In this document: positions 46,154-56,850 of the stretch, in pieces
How the letters are laid out: each line of letters starts with the position of its first letter
Numbering within the stretch: position 1 is the first letter of the stretch
Assembly (NCBI GenBank): GCA_022575985.1
Contig: JAKSXM010000272.1
Coordinates: 2,976,001-3,040,000 of the forward strand
DNA from: Anagrus nilaparvatae
Taxonomy: Eukaryota > Arthropoda > Insecta > Hymenoptera > Mymaridae
Reading direction: 5' to 3'
DNA: 64,000 nucleotides
Translations under genes and position numbers: made by a program
Notes under the pieces: model-generated
What the model was told of the DNA's origin: nothing
Seen by the model: only the letters and a program-made list of their open reading frames with translations
Database searches by the model: none

Positions 46154-46803
46154 AAATTTTTTTTTGTTTTTATTGTACAAAATCATTATTTATACCCCTC
46201 CAAAATTAAACAAAAACCCAAAAAGGCCAAACCTTCTTCCTAAAGTCTAAAAAAAAATACGAAAACGAGGTTTATAATTAAAAAAGTAAAAATTTTAAAA
46301 ATTTTTAAATTAAAATTTAAAAAAAAATTTTTTTATTTTATTTTTGTTTTATTTTTTTATCATTATAAGTCCATAAAGAATGCGAAAATCGATATTTATG
46401 AATAAAGAAGTTAAAATTGTGAATTTAAAGTAAAAATATATGAAGAAAGTGTGGTGTTTTTACAATTACTTCGGGCCTTTATCATAACCTAAAAATTATT
46501 TTTTTTCTTCTGCTAAATTGTTCAAATTTTAAAATTTTTTACTCTTTTCTGCTACATTGTTTAAATTAAAATTTTTTTTTTTCAACTTGTATAAAATTAA
46601 AAATGCTAAAGTGTCAATCTATAATTGAAAAAATTAAATGATTTTTGCTGTCAAAATTTTTTTTTAATTGTGTCAAGCAAAAAATTTCTTAATTAAAAAA
46701 AAAAAAATAGAAGAAAAACTTTTTGTGAAAAGTGGCAGTTATTAGTACAAAACATTTAAAAAAATCATGATAGCGACGTCATTACTGAAAGAGAAGATAG
46801 ATT

Positions 46804-47035
46804 TTGGTGCGGGTTGTTACCACCCCCCCAAATAATTATAATAACTTGGATTTGTACTTCTTCTTCCTCAACATCTTTACCGGCAAACCAGGAAGAAAGA
46901 GAACATCATCAAGCTATACTCTACGCGCATTCAAAAGAAACGCAACAAAAATTTTCAGTGATGGCAGCCACCACCAGATTTTGTCGGTTGCTCGATTTAA
47001 AAAAAAAAGACAAGTCTAATTTATGTGTAACATAA
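46804..47035 (+). CDS. Possible coding remnant, function unknown
   Basis: A GC-richer patch in AT-rich DNA with two overlapping plus-strand frames of about 71-73 codons. The frame from 46814 includes NQEEREHHQAILYAHSKE and ends at 47035. Helix-forming composition and the local base shift hint at a decayed coding segment. I do not recognise it, and it may be chance. Confidence 0.2.
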
Positions 47036-47989
47036 TATATTTACTTTTTTTTAAATTGTTTAAATTAAACTACAATAACCGATGCTTTTTAACCAATTAT
47101 TATTTTTATAGTATCTGTTTTAAAATTATAATTATATTAAATTAATTTTTTTATTCATGCTACATGTTTAATATAATCAAACTATTTCGATTTACATAAA
47201 AAATAATTATTAAATTCTTTTTTTTAAATTTAACTTGAAAAATATATTGTTTAAAATTTTCAAAAGGCTATGCCCGGATCTATATAGTGAATCGGCCTTC
47301 AGATGCCTTCAGCTCTGATTGGCAGCCTATTAATGACAAAAAAAAAGTAAATTTTTAGAGACTTTTTAGTCGTCTTTCTGATACTCCCGTGGTAAAACGA
47401 TTCTGTCAAAATGATCTTGCAACCTCTCATTCGAAAGGTTAGACGATATACTTTGACACGGTTCGCTTATAGAGGAAATAGGTCTGGCAAAAATGCCGAA
47501 AGATTCTAAGCATCGGGGGTCAATTTTGGTACCGTATATAAACAGAATTCACCTTCAAATAAATCAAACTCGTTCCTTTTTTGCCAATTTTTAGATATTA
47601 ATTAATTTTTAAAATCCAGTTTTTTTACATTTAAAAAAAATTTTTTTTTTTTGATAATTTGAATAATTATTATTATTTAGTGGAAAAAATTATTTAAACT
47701 CGGTAAAAAATTATAATATAACTAAGATACTAGAATGAATTTTTGCCCCCCCCCCCTCCCCTCTCTCCTCCTACAACGCCTTTCAAATGCTCTAAAATGG
47801 CCTAAAAATGGGAAAAATCATTTAGGAAACATAAACATATTTAAGTAATGTATATGTTTGTATGTGTGTGTATGTGTGTGTGTGTTTATATATGAGAAGG
47901 TGTATATGCATGTGTGTTACTGGAATGTATATAAAAATACATAAAGTAAAATTAATGATTTTTTCTCTTAATATTACAATTATTATATA

Positions 47990-48540
47990 TTTTAGAGTGG
48001 ACCTAAAATTGGGGTTTTAAGAAAAATTTTGCTCCCCGGGTTTTTTCGTGAACTTTTGATCATAAAAAGTCCCCAGCTCCAAGGATTTTGCTTTCGCTTT
48101 TCAAAAACGCGTGCCTTTAAGCATCTCAATTTTCCCATTTAAATAACATGGGAATTTTGACTTTATAGCTTTCTAATCTTTTACAAAGCTTAAAAAATGT
48201 TTTGAACAGCTGCTAATCGATGGAAAATACTATTTAAATATATAAAAAACGTTACCCAACCTCAAGTAGCAAAAAAAAATATTTTAAAAGCAATTTTACC
48301 GATAATAAATGTAAAAAAAATCCTCATTGAAATCATAATAGAAAGATCTGAAGCTCTTTTTACGATGATTGAAATAATATGGCTACATGTAATTTAAATG
48401 GAGCATTTTTTTATGTTTATTACCAGACAAGCAAAACCAAAATCCTTGGAGCTAGGGACTTTTTATGACCAAATGTTCAGCAAAAAACCAAGGGAGCAAA
48501 GTTTATATTAAAACTCCATTTTTAGATCCACTCTAAAGTA
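47990..48540. repeat. Inner palindrome centre with dispersed CCCAGCTCCAAG module
   Basis: Both inner arms carry GTCCCCAGCTCCAAGGATTT (48070; inverted near 48445). The left side also has TTAAATAACATGGGAATTTT. The same pair of blocks occurs at 32275-32360, and the first alone at 43708. Confidence 0.65.
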
Positions 48541-50009
48541 TTTGCATTCATGAATGTACACACATATACACCTTCTCATTCATAAACACACACAAAACAA
48601 CACGTATATAAGTAAATATATTTCTTATTTACATTTATGTTTTCTACATGATTTTTCCCATTTTTAAGCCATTTTAGAGCATTTGGTAGGCGTAGAAGAG
48701 GGGATATGGGAGGGAGGGGGCAAAATTCATGCTAGTATCTTATTCATATAATTTTCTACCGAGATCAAATAATTTTTTCCACTAAATAATAGTTTTTTAT
48801 TCGTTTTCAAAAAAAAATTAAAAAAAAAGATTTTAACAAAAAAATGTAAAAAAACTAGATTTTAAAAATAAAGTAATATCTAAAAATTGGCAAAAAAGGA
48901 ACGAGTTTGATTTACTTGAAGGTAAATCCTGTTTGTGTACGGTACCAACATTGACCCCCCATGCTCAGAATCTTTCGGCATTTTTGCCAGACCTATTTCC
49001 TCTATAAGCGAACCGTGTTGAGATAAAATTACTTTTGGAAGTAAATATAGTGCATCCTTTTGATTGGTATACCATAAACTGTTCAAAATAAATTTTTTTT
49101 CTTCTTAAATTTCAACTTTTGCAGCGATTTAAAAAAAATTGAGAGATATGCCCATTCTATTTTTTTTTTAACTAATGAAAAATAAAACAAATTTTCATTT
49201 GAGACCATCCTCGCTCAAAAATATTTGGGGCAACATGGTCAAATACTGAAAAAACTGAAATAACTTTTGTTATTTATTTTGCGGCAAAAAGGACACCGCA
49301 CAAATGAACAGGAAATGGCCGTTCGATCAAATTAGGTGAATTTTTTGTACGTTTTAGATTTTATTATCCTGAAAAAAAGTCTCCATGGACACAAAGCTCC
49401 AAAGTCTCAACTTTGGCTTCTACGGAGCTTGAAAGCTCTATAGCACTATTACACAGGCACAAAAAAAATTATTTACCAGAGGGTAGACCCCAAGGTATGG
49501 GGGTTTTTGGTGGTGCTAAAACCGAATTTGAGCATAGAATTACAATAAAACTAGCCAATTTGTTTCCAGCGCCCCCATAAGCCCCCCAAAGGAGTTATAA
49601 AATTTTTTTTTTTGAAAAATGAAAATTGAACTATATATATATATATACATATTAACTTAATATGAATTCTTATATTTTTTGGGACGGTGAAACCAAAAAT
49701 GAATATAAAAAATGTTTTTTACCAATGTTTGGCCCTGTAAACCGCCCCAGTGGCACCATGCCCCCCACAAAATGAGATATAAAAATTGTTATTACAAAAA
49801 CTAAAACTCAATGTGTATTGTTATGTTTTTTGGTGTGCTGAAACTTGGTCCTCTAGGCCAACCCAGTACCCCCATGCATCCCGCCTAACGAGATAAAAAT
49901 AATTTTATTAGGAAAATTAAAACTCAATGTGTATTCTTATATTTTTTGAGACTCTGTAATCAAAAATGAATATAAAATATGTTTTTCTTGTCCCTTTACG
50001 CGACCCTAG

Positions 50010-50145
50010 TGCTCCCATTCACCCCCCCCCCCCTCAAACGTTTCAGTGTCCAAAAAAAATAAGAATAAACCTTGAGTTTTAATTTTTGTAATTAAAATAT
50101 TCTCAACTCGTTTGTCGGGGGGGGGGGGGGTGAATGGTGGCACTG
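50010..50145. repeat. Inverted C-run and G-run
   Basis: A C-run near 50021-50034 and a G-run near 50117-50130 sit in opposite arms of a small hairpin (CATTCACCC.. against ..GGGTGAATG). The G-run can in principle form G-quadruplexes. Confidence 0.6.
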
Positions 50146-51722
50146 GGGTAGTGTAGAGGGCCAAGCAAGTGTTTTCAATTAAGTTTAAAACATTTTTTAT
50201 ATTCATCTTTGGTTACAGAGTCTCAAAAAATATAAGAATACACATTGAGTTTGAACTTTAAGTCCTTTTTCGAAAAATCGCAAAATTACAAACAAAAGGT
50301 ATTTCAGTTTTTTAAGAATTTGACCATGTTGCCCCAAATATTTTTGAGCGCGGATGGTCGCAAATGAAAATTTGTTTTATTTTTCATTATTTCAAAAAAA
50401 ATATAGAATGGGCATATCTCTCAATTTTTTTTAAATCGCTGCCAAAGTTAAAATTTAAGAAGAAAAAAAATTTATTTTGGACGGTTTATGGTCTACCAAT
50501 CAAAAGGATGCACTATAAGTGCTCCAAACTCCAAAAGTAACTTTATCTCAAAGTACATCGTCTAACCTTTCGAATGAGAGGTCGCAAGATCATTTTGACA
50601 GAATCGTTTTACCACGAGAGTATCAGAAAGACGACTAAAAAGTCGCTAAAAATTTGCTTTTTTTTTGTCATTAATAGGCTGCCAATCAGAGCTGAAGGCA
50701 TCTAGAGGTCTGAAAACTTCAGGATCCTATTTTTTTTAGGTGTACTTTGACCTAATGCATTTAGTTTTTAAATATCTTTCGTGGACCGATTCACTATATA
50801 GATCCGGGCATAGCCTTTATAATTAAATTAAGGAGAGTGGAGCTAAATGTGTGTGAGAATATTTTATGTCTAGAGGTTACATATTTAAAAAAAAAAACTA
50901 CATAACCTATAAAATTTTTCTACTAAATTATTTAAACTTCAAAATTTTTTACTTTTTCTGCTAAATTGTTTAAACTTCAAACAAATAAAATATTTTTGCT
51001 ACACTGCTCAACTCATTAAAGCATCCATGGACCTACAGATCATACTAAACCTCAATATTGGCATTTATCTCAAGCCTAAAATTTGCTCAATTCTAATATC
51101 TTATAATAATTTTTTTTATTTTTCCATCTTTGGTTTTATTTTTTTTTGTAATAATGTTGCTTAAAATCAAGATTTATTCAATTTCTGTAACTTATATTGT
51201 TTATATCTCTCCGTTTAAACCCACAATTGTAGAAATTTTGTAGGGTTAATATTATAATTGTAATATTTGCTTCATTTTCTTTTTTTGAGAAAAGAGAGAT
51301 ATGAATGATATTTGTATAGGTGAACTAATTTCAATTTATTTGTTAAATATGACTTAAACGATAATTTGTGTAAATTTGGCAAGGTGGGTGCTAAAAGTCA
51401 CTGTATTTTTACTTCATAACTATTTGCTACGATACCCCTACCTTGTCAGAAGAATCAAGCTCAAACTACGATGTAAAAATTTTTTAAAATTTTGCTTCAA
51501 AGCTAAGCTATCATGCTTAATTTAATTACCATCACCATAGGCCATATCCATCCTTAGCAAGGGGTATAAATGATGGTTTTATACAATAAAAACAAAAACA
51601 ACTCTTTTTTTAAATTATGGTCAAACGTCATAATTATGGCCATAATATGACCATAATTTATGGCCATAAACCCAACCATCACCATAAATTATGGCAATTT
51701 TATGTTTAAATTTTTCACAGGG

Positions 51723-51966
51723 TATATAGACATATTTATTAAATGAGTTGAATGTTATAACTCAGAGCGTTATTAGGTCCAAGTTCTATATGAAAGTTAA
51801 TAATTTTTATTACTCGTTTGTAATTGTTATACAATAATATTTTTAACTGACCTTTTTACGAGTAAACTATTAAATAAATTTACAAATTCATCACCCCCAC
51901 ATTTATATTCGAATGCTAATTAGCATCTCTTTTTTTATTAAAGCATACAAAGCGGCGATATTAGAT
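51723..51966 (+). repeat. ~500 bp tandem array, right part
   Basis: Continues the interrupted unit (ATGAGTTGAATGTTATAACT, AACTCAGAGCGTTATTAG) to 51966, where it meets BEL/Pao RT sequence. Confidence 0.85.
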
Positions 51967-52254
51967 AAATTTTTAAATTTATTTTATAAGAAATAGACGC
52001 TAGAGGATATTTTTGACCCTCATCTTCTACCAACTGATCTTTACATCTTAAAGCTAAATAAGGTGCACATGCTTGACCAAACATAACTACAGTTATCCAG
52101 TAATCTTCGATTATACCAGTTTCCTTATTACGCCACAAAACTCGTTGTAAATCCCAATCCTCTGGATGGACTGCTATTTGTCGAAACATTTTAACGATAT
52201 CTGCTATAAAAAACTTATGACCGGTTTGTGTAACTACACAACCAACGAGCATGG
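51967..52254 (-). pseudogene. BEL/Pao RT, second fragment
   Basis: Contains HKFFIADIVKMFRQIAVHPE and DWDLQRVLWRN, the motif A region of BEL/Pao RT, then ITVVMFGQACAPYLA. It ends at about 51967, before the YxDD box. Confidence 0.75.
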
Positions 52255-52327
52255 AACATGTTCACTAATAACTAACACTGATAATAAAGTAACTATTCTG
52301 TTCATAATATCAATATTTATATCGAAG

Positions 52328-53187
52328 TATTTCTGCACTAAAGTTCTTTAGAGACTTCTGCACCAAAGGTCTTTAGGTACTTCTGCACCAAAGGTCTTTA
52401 GAGACTTCTGCACCCTAGGTACTTCTGCACCAAAGGTCTTTAGGGACTTCTGCACCATACGTCCCTAGGTACTTCTACACCAATGCTTCCTAAGTACTTC
52501 TGCACCAAAGGTTTTTAGGTACTTCTGCACCAAAGGTCTTTAGGTACTTCTGCACCAAAGGTCTTTATGTACTTCTGCACCAAAGGTCTTTAGGGACTTC
52601 TGCACCAATGCTCCCTAAGTATTTCTGCAACAAAGGTCTTTAGGGACTTCTGCACCATAGGTCCCTAGGTACTTCTACACCAATGCTTCCTAAGTACTTC
52701 TGCACCAAAGGTCTTTAGAGACTTCTGCACCCTAGGTACTTCTGCACCAAAGGTCTTTAGGGACTTCTGCACCATAGGTCCCTAGGTACTTCTACACAAA
52801 TGCTTCCTAAGTACTTCTGCACCAAAGGTTTTTAGGTACTTCTGCACCAAAGGTCTTTAGGTACTTCTGCACCAAAGGTCTTTAGGGACTTCTGCACCAA
52901 TGCTCCCTAAGTACTTCTGCACCAAAGGTCTTTAGGGACTTCTGCACCATAGGTCCCTAGGTACTTCTACACCAATGCTTCCTAAGTACTTCTGCACCAA
53001 AGGTCTTTAGAGACTTCCGCACCATAGGTCCCTAGGTACTTCTGCACCAAAGGTCTTTAGGGACTCCTGCACCAATGCTCCCTAAGTACTTCTGTACCAA
53101 AGGTCTTTAGGGGCTTCTGCACCATAGGTCCCTAGGTACTTCTGCACCAATGCTCCCTAAGTACTTCTGCACCAAAGGTCCCTAAAT
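52328..53187 (+). repeat. 25 bp minisatellite, ~34 units, higher-order pattern
   Basis: Unit types: ACTTCTGCACCAAAGGTCTT-TAGGT, ACTTCTGCACCATAGGTCCC-TAGGT, ACTTCTACACCAATGCTTCC-TAAGT and ACTTCTGCACCAATGCTCCC-TAAGT. They recur in repeated orders, giving a higher-order period of several units. 25 is not a multiple of three and stops occur, so it is non-coding. Confidence 0.95.
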
Positions 53188-53205
53188 CGAAAATATTCTA
53201 AGTCC

Positions 53206-53312
53206 TATTTGACCCCCCCCTTAAAAAGGACAAATTTGACCCCCCCCCCTTAAAAAGGACATATTTGACCCCCCCCCTTAAAAAGGACAAATTTGACCCC
53301 CCCCCCCCCTTA
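53206..53312 (+). repeat. C-run tandem repeat, four units
   Basis: TTGAC, a run of about 8-14 C, then TTAAAAAGGACAAAT, repeated four times at about 30-32 bp spacing. Confidence 0.9.
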
Positions 53313-53353
53313 ATTTTCCAGTTTTGAAGTACCCCCTCCCTATAAACATGTTC

Positions 53354-55224
53354 CATGTTAAAACAATTTTGAAAAATCTCCATCTAGTTAAGATTACCCA
53401 AAGATCAGCTTGTAATTTAGGACCTGTTAGAAGTTTAGAATTCAACGAATATCCGGTTGATGTGATGTGAGAAGCATGAAAAACTACTCTAAGTTTGCCT
53501 AAAGGATCATGTGTTTTAAAAACACCGTGATGCGATATATATATTGCTAAAGGATTATTTAGTTTATTTTGAGTTATTTTCCTCATATGACTTATTTGAA
53601 TTAAATCAAGAATATTGTTTTCATATTTTTCTTCAAAAATTTTGTCTGATGCCATTCTTTTTTCCATTGACATTAACATTTTAACTGCAAAAGGTCTTGT
53701 GGGGCCCAATTGTATTGCTGGGTTGCTTGTGATAGGAAGTCTTACTACGTAACGGCCTGAGGAATCCCGAGACTTTGTTTTTTTGTAATGATTTTCACAT
53801 TCTAATTCCTCCGGCGAAAGCAAAGAATTTTGGCCTACATCTTCAATTTCCCAGAATTTTTTAAGATCAAAATTTAAATCAGGTATATTTCGTAATGAAT
53901 TTAATGAGCACGAGATTTTTAAAGAAGAAGAGGTATTAAGATCAATTGGCCCCATAAGAACAAAGCCAAAAGGAGTAGGATGAGCAAAGGGGGTTCCTGG
54001 AGGACCTCGTACTGTTTCGCCACCTAAGAACCAGCCACAAACATCAGAACCTAGAAGTAAGTCAATTTGAGAAGACTTATAGAACTCCGGATCCGCAAGT
54101 TCCAAATCCTTTATGTGAGGCCATTTATCTAAAGAAAAAGAGAAGGATTTGGACGGGATAACTGATGTAACTTTGCTTAATATTAAAGCTTCGACTTCTA
54201 AAGATACTCCTTGATCATGTAATGAACCGATGCTAAATTCAGTTGTACTATTTGATAACCCTGAGCTACATAATACACCTGTGATTAAAGTATTTGTCGG
54301 TTTTCTTTTTAAACCTAATGATTGAACTACCCATTCTAATACAGCTGATGCGTCTAAACCTGTATCAATTAAAGCTTTAACTAACAAAACTTTTCCATTT
54401 TGAGATTTAACGTAAATTTTAGCCGTTGCTAAAAGGACAATTTTATCTGTAGTTAAAGAAGACGCTACATTTATTGTGCTTTCAGAGACTAAATTGTCAG
54501 TTTGAGGAATGCTTGATCTTGAAAGTGAATGATTGCAAGAGCATTGAGGAGTTATCGTACTTGTACTAGCGACTGAAGAAAGATTATTTACATTTGAAGT
54601 TTCTCTATTTAGGTTTAAGTTTTTTACTGGAGGAAAGCAACCATGAAGTAATGAATGATGTTTTTCAGAACACGACCTACAAGTAAACTTGCTAGGACAC
54701 GGAGTAGGGAAATGATCTTTTAAACAGTTGTAGCAAACTCTTAATTTTTTAGCTTGAAAAAATCTATCAGTTCCCTGAAGGCTTTTAAATTTAGTACAGT
54801 AATTTAAAGAATGTTCGTTTGATTTACACATATTACAATAGAATTGTTTGATTTTACCTTTTTTTTGAGTGGTACTAACGTTTACTTGCTTTTTGTTTTG
54901 CTTGGCTGCCTCCGCTTTGTTAGAAGATTTCTCAGATCGTTTGGAAGTTCCTGTCGCTTTCAATGATCCTTTGTCCAGAGCCTCAAGTGCTTGTGCCCAA
55001 TTCTCCAAAAATTGACAAAGTACTGCAAAATCTGGAAACTCCGATGCATTGTTCTGCGAGGTTTCCCATTTTAATCTTGACTCTGAGTCTAGTTTTTTCG
55101 ACAGAAGTAGTACTAGCCAATGATTCCAATTAGCCGTCACTATTCCTAACGCCTCAAATGATCTTACTGTTTGTTTAAAGAAGTCTAAAACTCGTTGGAT
55201 TTCATGAGCATTTGTTGCAAACAA
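53354..55224 (-). pseudogene. BEL/Pao gag C-terminus, protease and RT start
   Basis: About 620 open codons of native sequence, counted from 55224. Residues 1-85 finish the gag core. Residues 130-143 hold a zinc knuckle, CNMCKSNEHSLNYC. Residues 164-194 hold two further Cys/His clusters, CYNCLKDHFPTPC and CRSCSEKHHSLLH. ALIDTGLDASAVL at about 284-295 is the aspartic protease (A17-type) active site. GSDVCGWFLGG and GTPFAHPTPFGFVLMG follow. From about 575, HGVFKTHDPLGKLRVVFHAS begins RT. The frame continues past 53354 into inserted repeat DNA and has no native end. Confidence 0.85.
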
Positions 55225-55871
55225 TCTTGTAAATCCAATAAGCTATTCATGTGGTGAGTAAGTAGCAAGCGCTTATTTCCATACCTTTTAGCAAGATCGT
55301 CCCATGCACCTTGAAAACTTGCTTCCGTTACTTGAGTGTTTTTTAGCATTTCAGCTGCGTCTCCCTTTAAATGTTGTTGCAATAAAAGGAGTTTATGGAC
55401 GTTGCTTAAGTTTGGAGATCTATGTAAAATTCCTTGGAATTGATCCCTGAAGCTTTCCCATTCCAAAATGTTACCAGAAAAATCAGGAATTGAAAATTTA
55501 GGAAGATGAAACTGTGGTGGATGGTCATTACTTGCAGTAACTGGAGCGGCTGGTTGCACATCTGGGCCAAATGCTTTGATTCTTGTGTCTAAGGCTTCAC
55601 GAGTTTCCATGTAGCTTAGTTCAACTGCATCGTATAAATTTTCTTTGATGTAGACTGATTTTTCACATTCTGGGTCCCTGACGATTGCTTTGTGGCCATC
55701 ATAATAGTTATCGAAATATTTTTCTAGTAGTGATTTCCTAGCCGTCAAAAACTCCAAATTCTGCTTGGATTTTGCCACCTTATCGACATTGGTTAGAAAG
55801 CGATTGATGAGGCCACCCTGATTTATTTGCTCCCTGATGAGCTCCTCCAATGATACTCCAGTATGCGACAT
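55185..55871 (-). pseudogene. BEL/Pao gag N-terminus
   Basis: Starts MSHTGVSLEELIREQINQGG at 55871. Contains FHLPKFSIPDFSGNILEWES and FRDQFQGILH, the capsid-like domain (DUF1759-type) conserved in BEL/Pao gag. A frameshift near 55215 separates it from the longer downstream frame. Confidence 0.85.
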
Positions 55872-56829
55872 TTTTCATGAAAATACGAATGTGTAATCAA
55901 TAAAAGTCCATAGATTTAAAATTTTAAATGTTCTTATTTTTTTTTAATTTTTATACGACAATTTTTTAAAATTTTTATTTTTTAAGTACTTATTTTTTAT
56001 AAAGATGACAATTAATTTAACACTAAGGTTTTCTTACATGTGTCTAAGTGCGTCATTTAAATGAGCAAGTAGAGCATCATGCATTATTCCCTTAATGCCA
56101 AAAAAATTGTAGAAATAAATGAGAATTTATTTCATTTACTTGCTCCATGTACTCTCGATATCGATAAAAAAGATATTAACATTTTTTTTTTTTATAATAA
56201 TCTGTATTTAACTCTTATTATTTAAAAATTATGATAAATATTTTTAAAAGAGAAGAGAATTAAAATAAAGAACGATACAAAGTTACCAAATCTTCAAAGT
56301 TTTGTTCGTTATACTAGGTCTGAACACCGTGTATATAGTTGGCGCCAAGTAAAATCTCATCTCTTATTGGTCGATCGGTTCTCTGCGATTCTATTGGTCG
56401 TTTCTCTGCATTGTGATTGGTTTGCCGGTGCTCCTCGTTTTTATTGGCTGTTGATGATCTCACGATTCTTCTTCGTTACCAAAGACAATTTTTTACAGGG
56501 AAATGGCTGAAATTATTCCAATTTTCAAAAAAGTACACTTTAAAATAAAAAATTTTCTTAACCCTGCGATGCAACTAAAAAATTTTGTTGTTGTTATTTT
56601 CTTTAATATTTTTATTAAAAATGATTTAGTTGCGGTCTTTAAAAATTTTTTTTATAAACTTAAATCACCATGTGATTATCACATAATTTTTTGCACTTCG
56701 TAATTTAATGATCGGCACTTATTTTTTCACTGTAATTAATAATTAGAACACTAGAAATTCACTGTTTTTTTTTTTTATATATTTTGTTGAAGAACTGTTA
56801 TTAACCGGTATTTTTCCACTGCTTTATAA
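55872..56829 (-). other. Leader of the BEL/Pao element with CCAAT cluster
   Basis: About 960 bp between priming site and gag. Four CCAAT boxes on the minus strand (ATTGG at 56366, 56393, 56416 and 56443) lie 23-27 bp apart in a GC-richer patch. The rest is AT-rich without a gene. Confidence 0.6.
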
Positions 56830-56847
56830 GCGGGTTTTCCGGCACCA
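56830..56847 (-). promoter_or_regulatory. tRNA primer-binding site
   Basis: Minus strand TGGTGCCGGAAAACCCGC begins 3 bp from the LTR end (...CATTAACA). TGGTGCCG-type sites are common in BEL/Pao elements. Confidence 0.6.
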
Positions 56848-56850
56848 AAA

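Larger units (their letters stand above)
47268..50818. mobile_element. 3.55 kb nested foldback element
   Basis: Outer ends GGCTATGCCCGGATCTATAT (47268) and its complement ending 50818 pair over about 180 bp. The interior is itself palindromic. 47450-48040 pairs with 48480-49025, and 49025-49270 pairs with 50280-50545. The central part, 49690-50240, has tandem and inverted copies of a CTCAATGTGTATTCTTATAT block. No long reading frame and no clear TSD. It probably moved into the 6.9 kb element. Confidence 0.7.
44816..51722. mobile_element. 6.9 kb inverted-repeat DNA element, TA duplication
   Basis: Inserted into a unit of the ~500 bp array. Left end ACCTGTAAAAAATTTTGACC; the right end is the complement of CCCTGTGAAAAATTTAA. 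The pair extends inward through GGCCATAATTTATGG. Comparison with an uninterrupted unit shows TA duplicated at 44814-44815 and 51723-51724. TA duplication suggests a Tc1/mariner-type or similar mechanism. There is no transposase frame. It carries tandem repeats and a nested 3.5 kb foldback. Confidence 0.7.
52264..53344. mobile_element. 1.08 kb insertion in BEL RT, 9 bp target duplication
   Basis: AACATGTTC is present at 52255-52263 and again at 53345-53353, flanking the insert. Most of the insert is a 25 bp minisatellite plus a C-rich repeat. I see no terminal inverted repeats. A 9 bp duplication is compatible with MULE-type transposition, but the target sequence is itself part of a short palindrome (CATGGAACATGTTCCATG), so a repair origin is possible. 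Confidence 0.55.

Noticed and set aside
50006..50206. Proline-rich minus-strand frame
   Set aside because: Produced by the G/C homopolymer hairpin.
47268..50818. 8 bp duplication TTTCAAAA/TTTATAAT at the ends
   Set aside because: Only 5 of 8 bases agree in AT-rich flanks; not better than chance.
52328..53187. Regular short repeats resembling a CRISPR array
   Set aside because: Units are contiguous 25 bp tandem repeats without unique spacers, in a eukaryotic retroelement.
53206..53383. Gly-rich minus-strand peptide repeats
   Set aside because: Translation of the C-run tandem repeat; not conserved coding.
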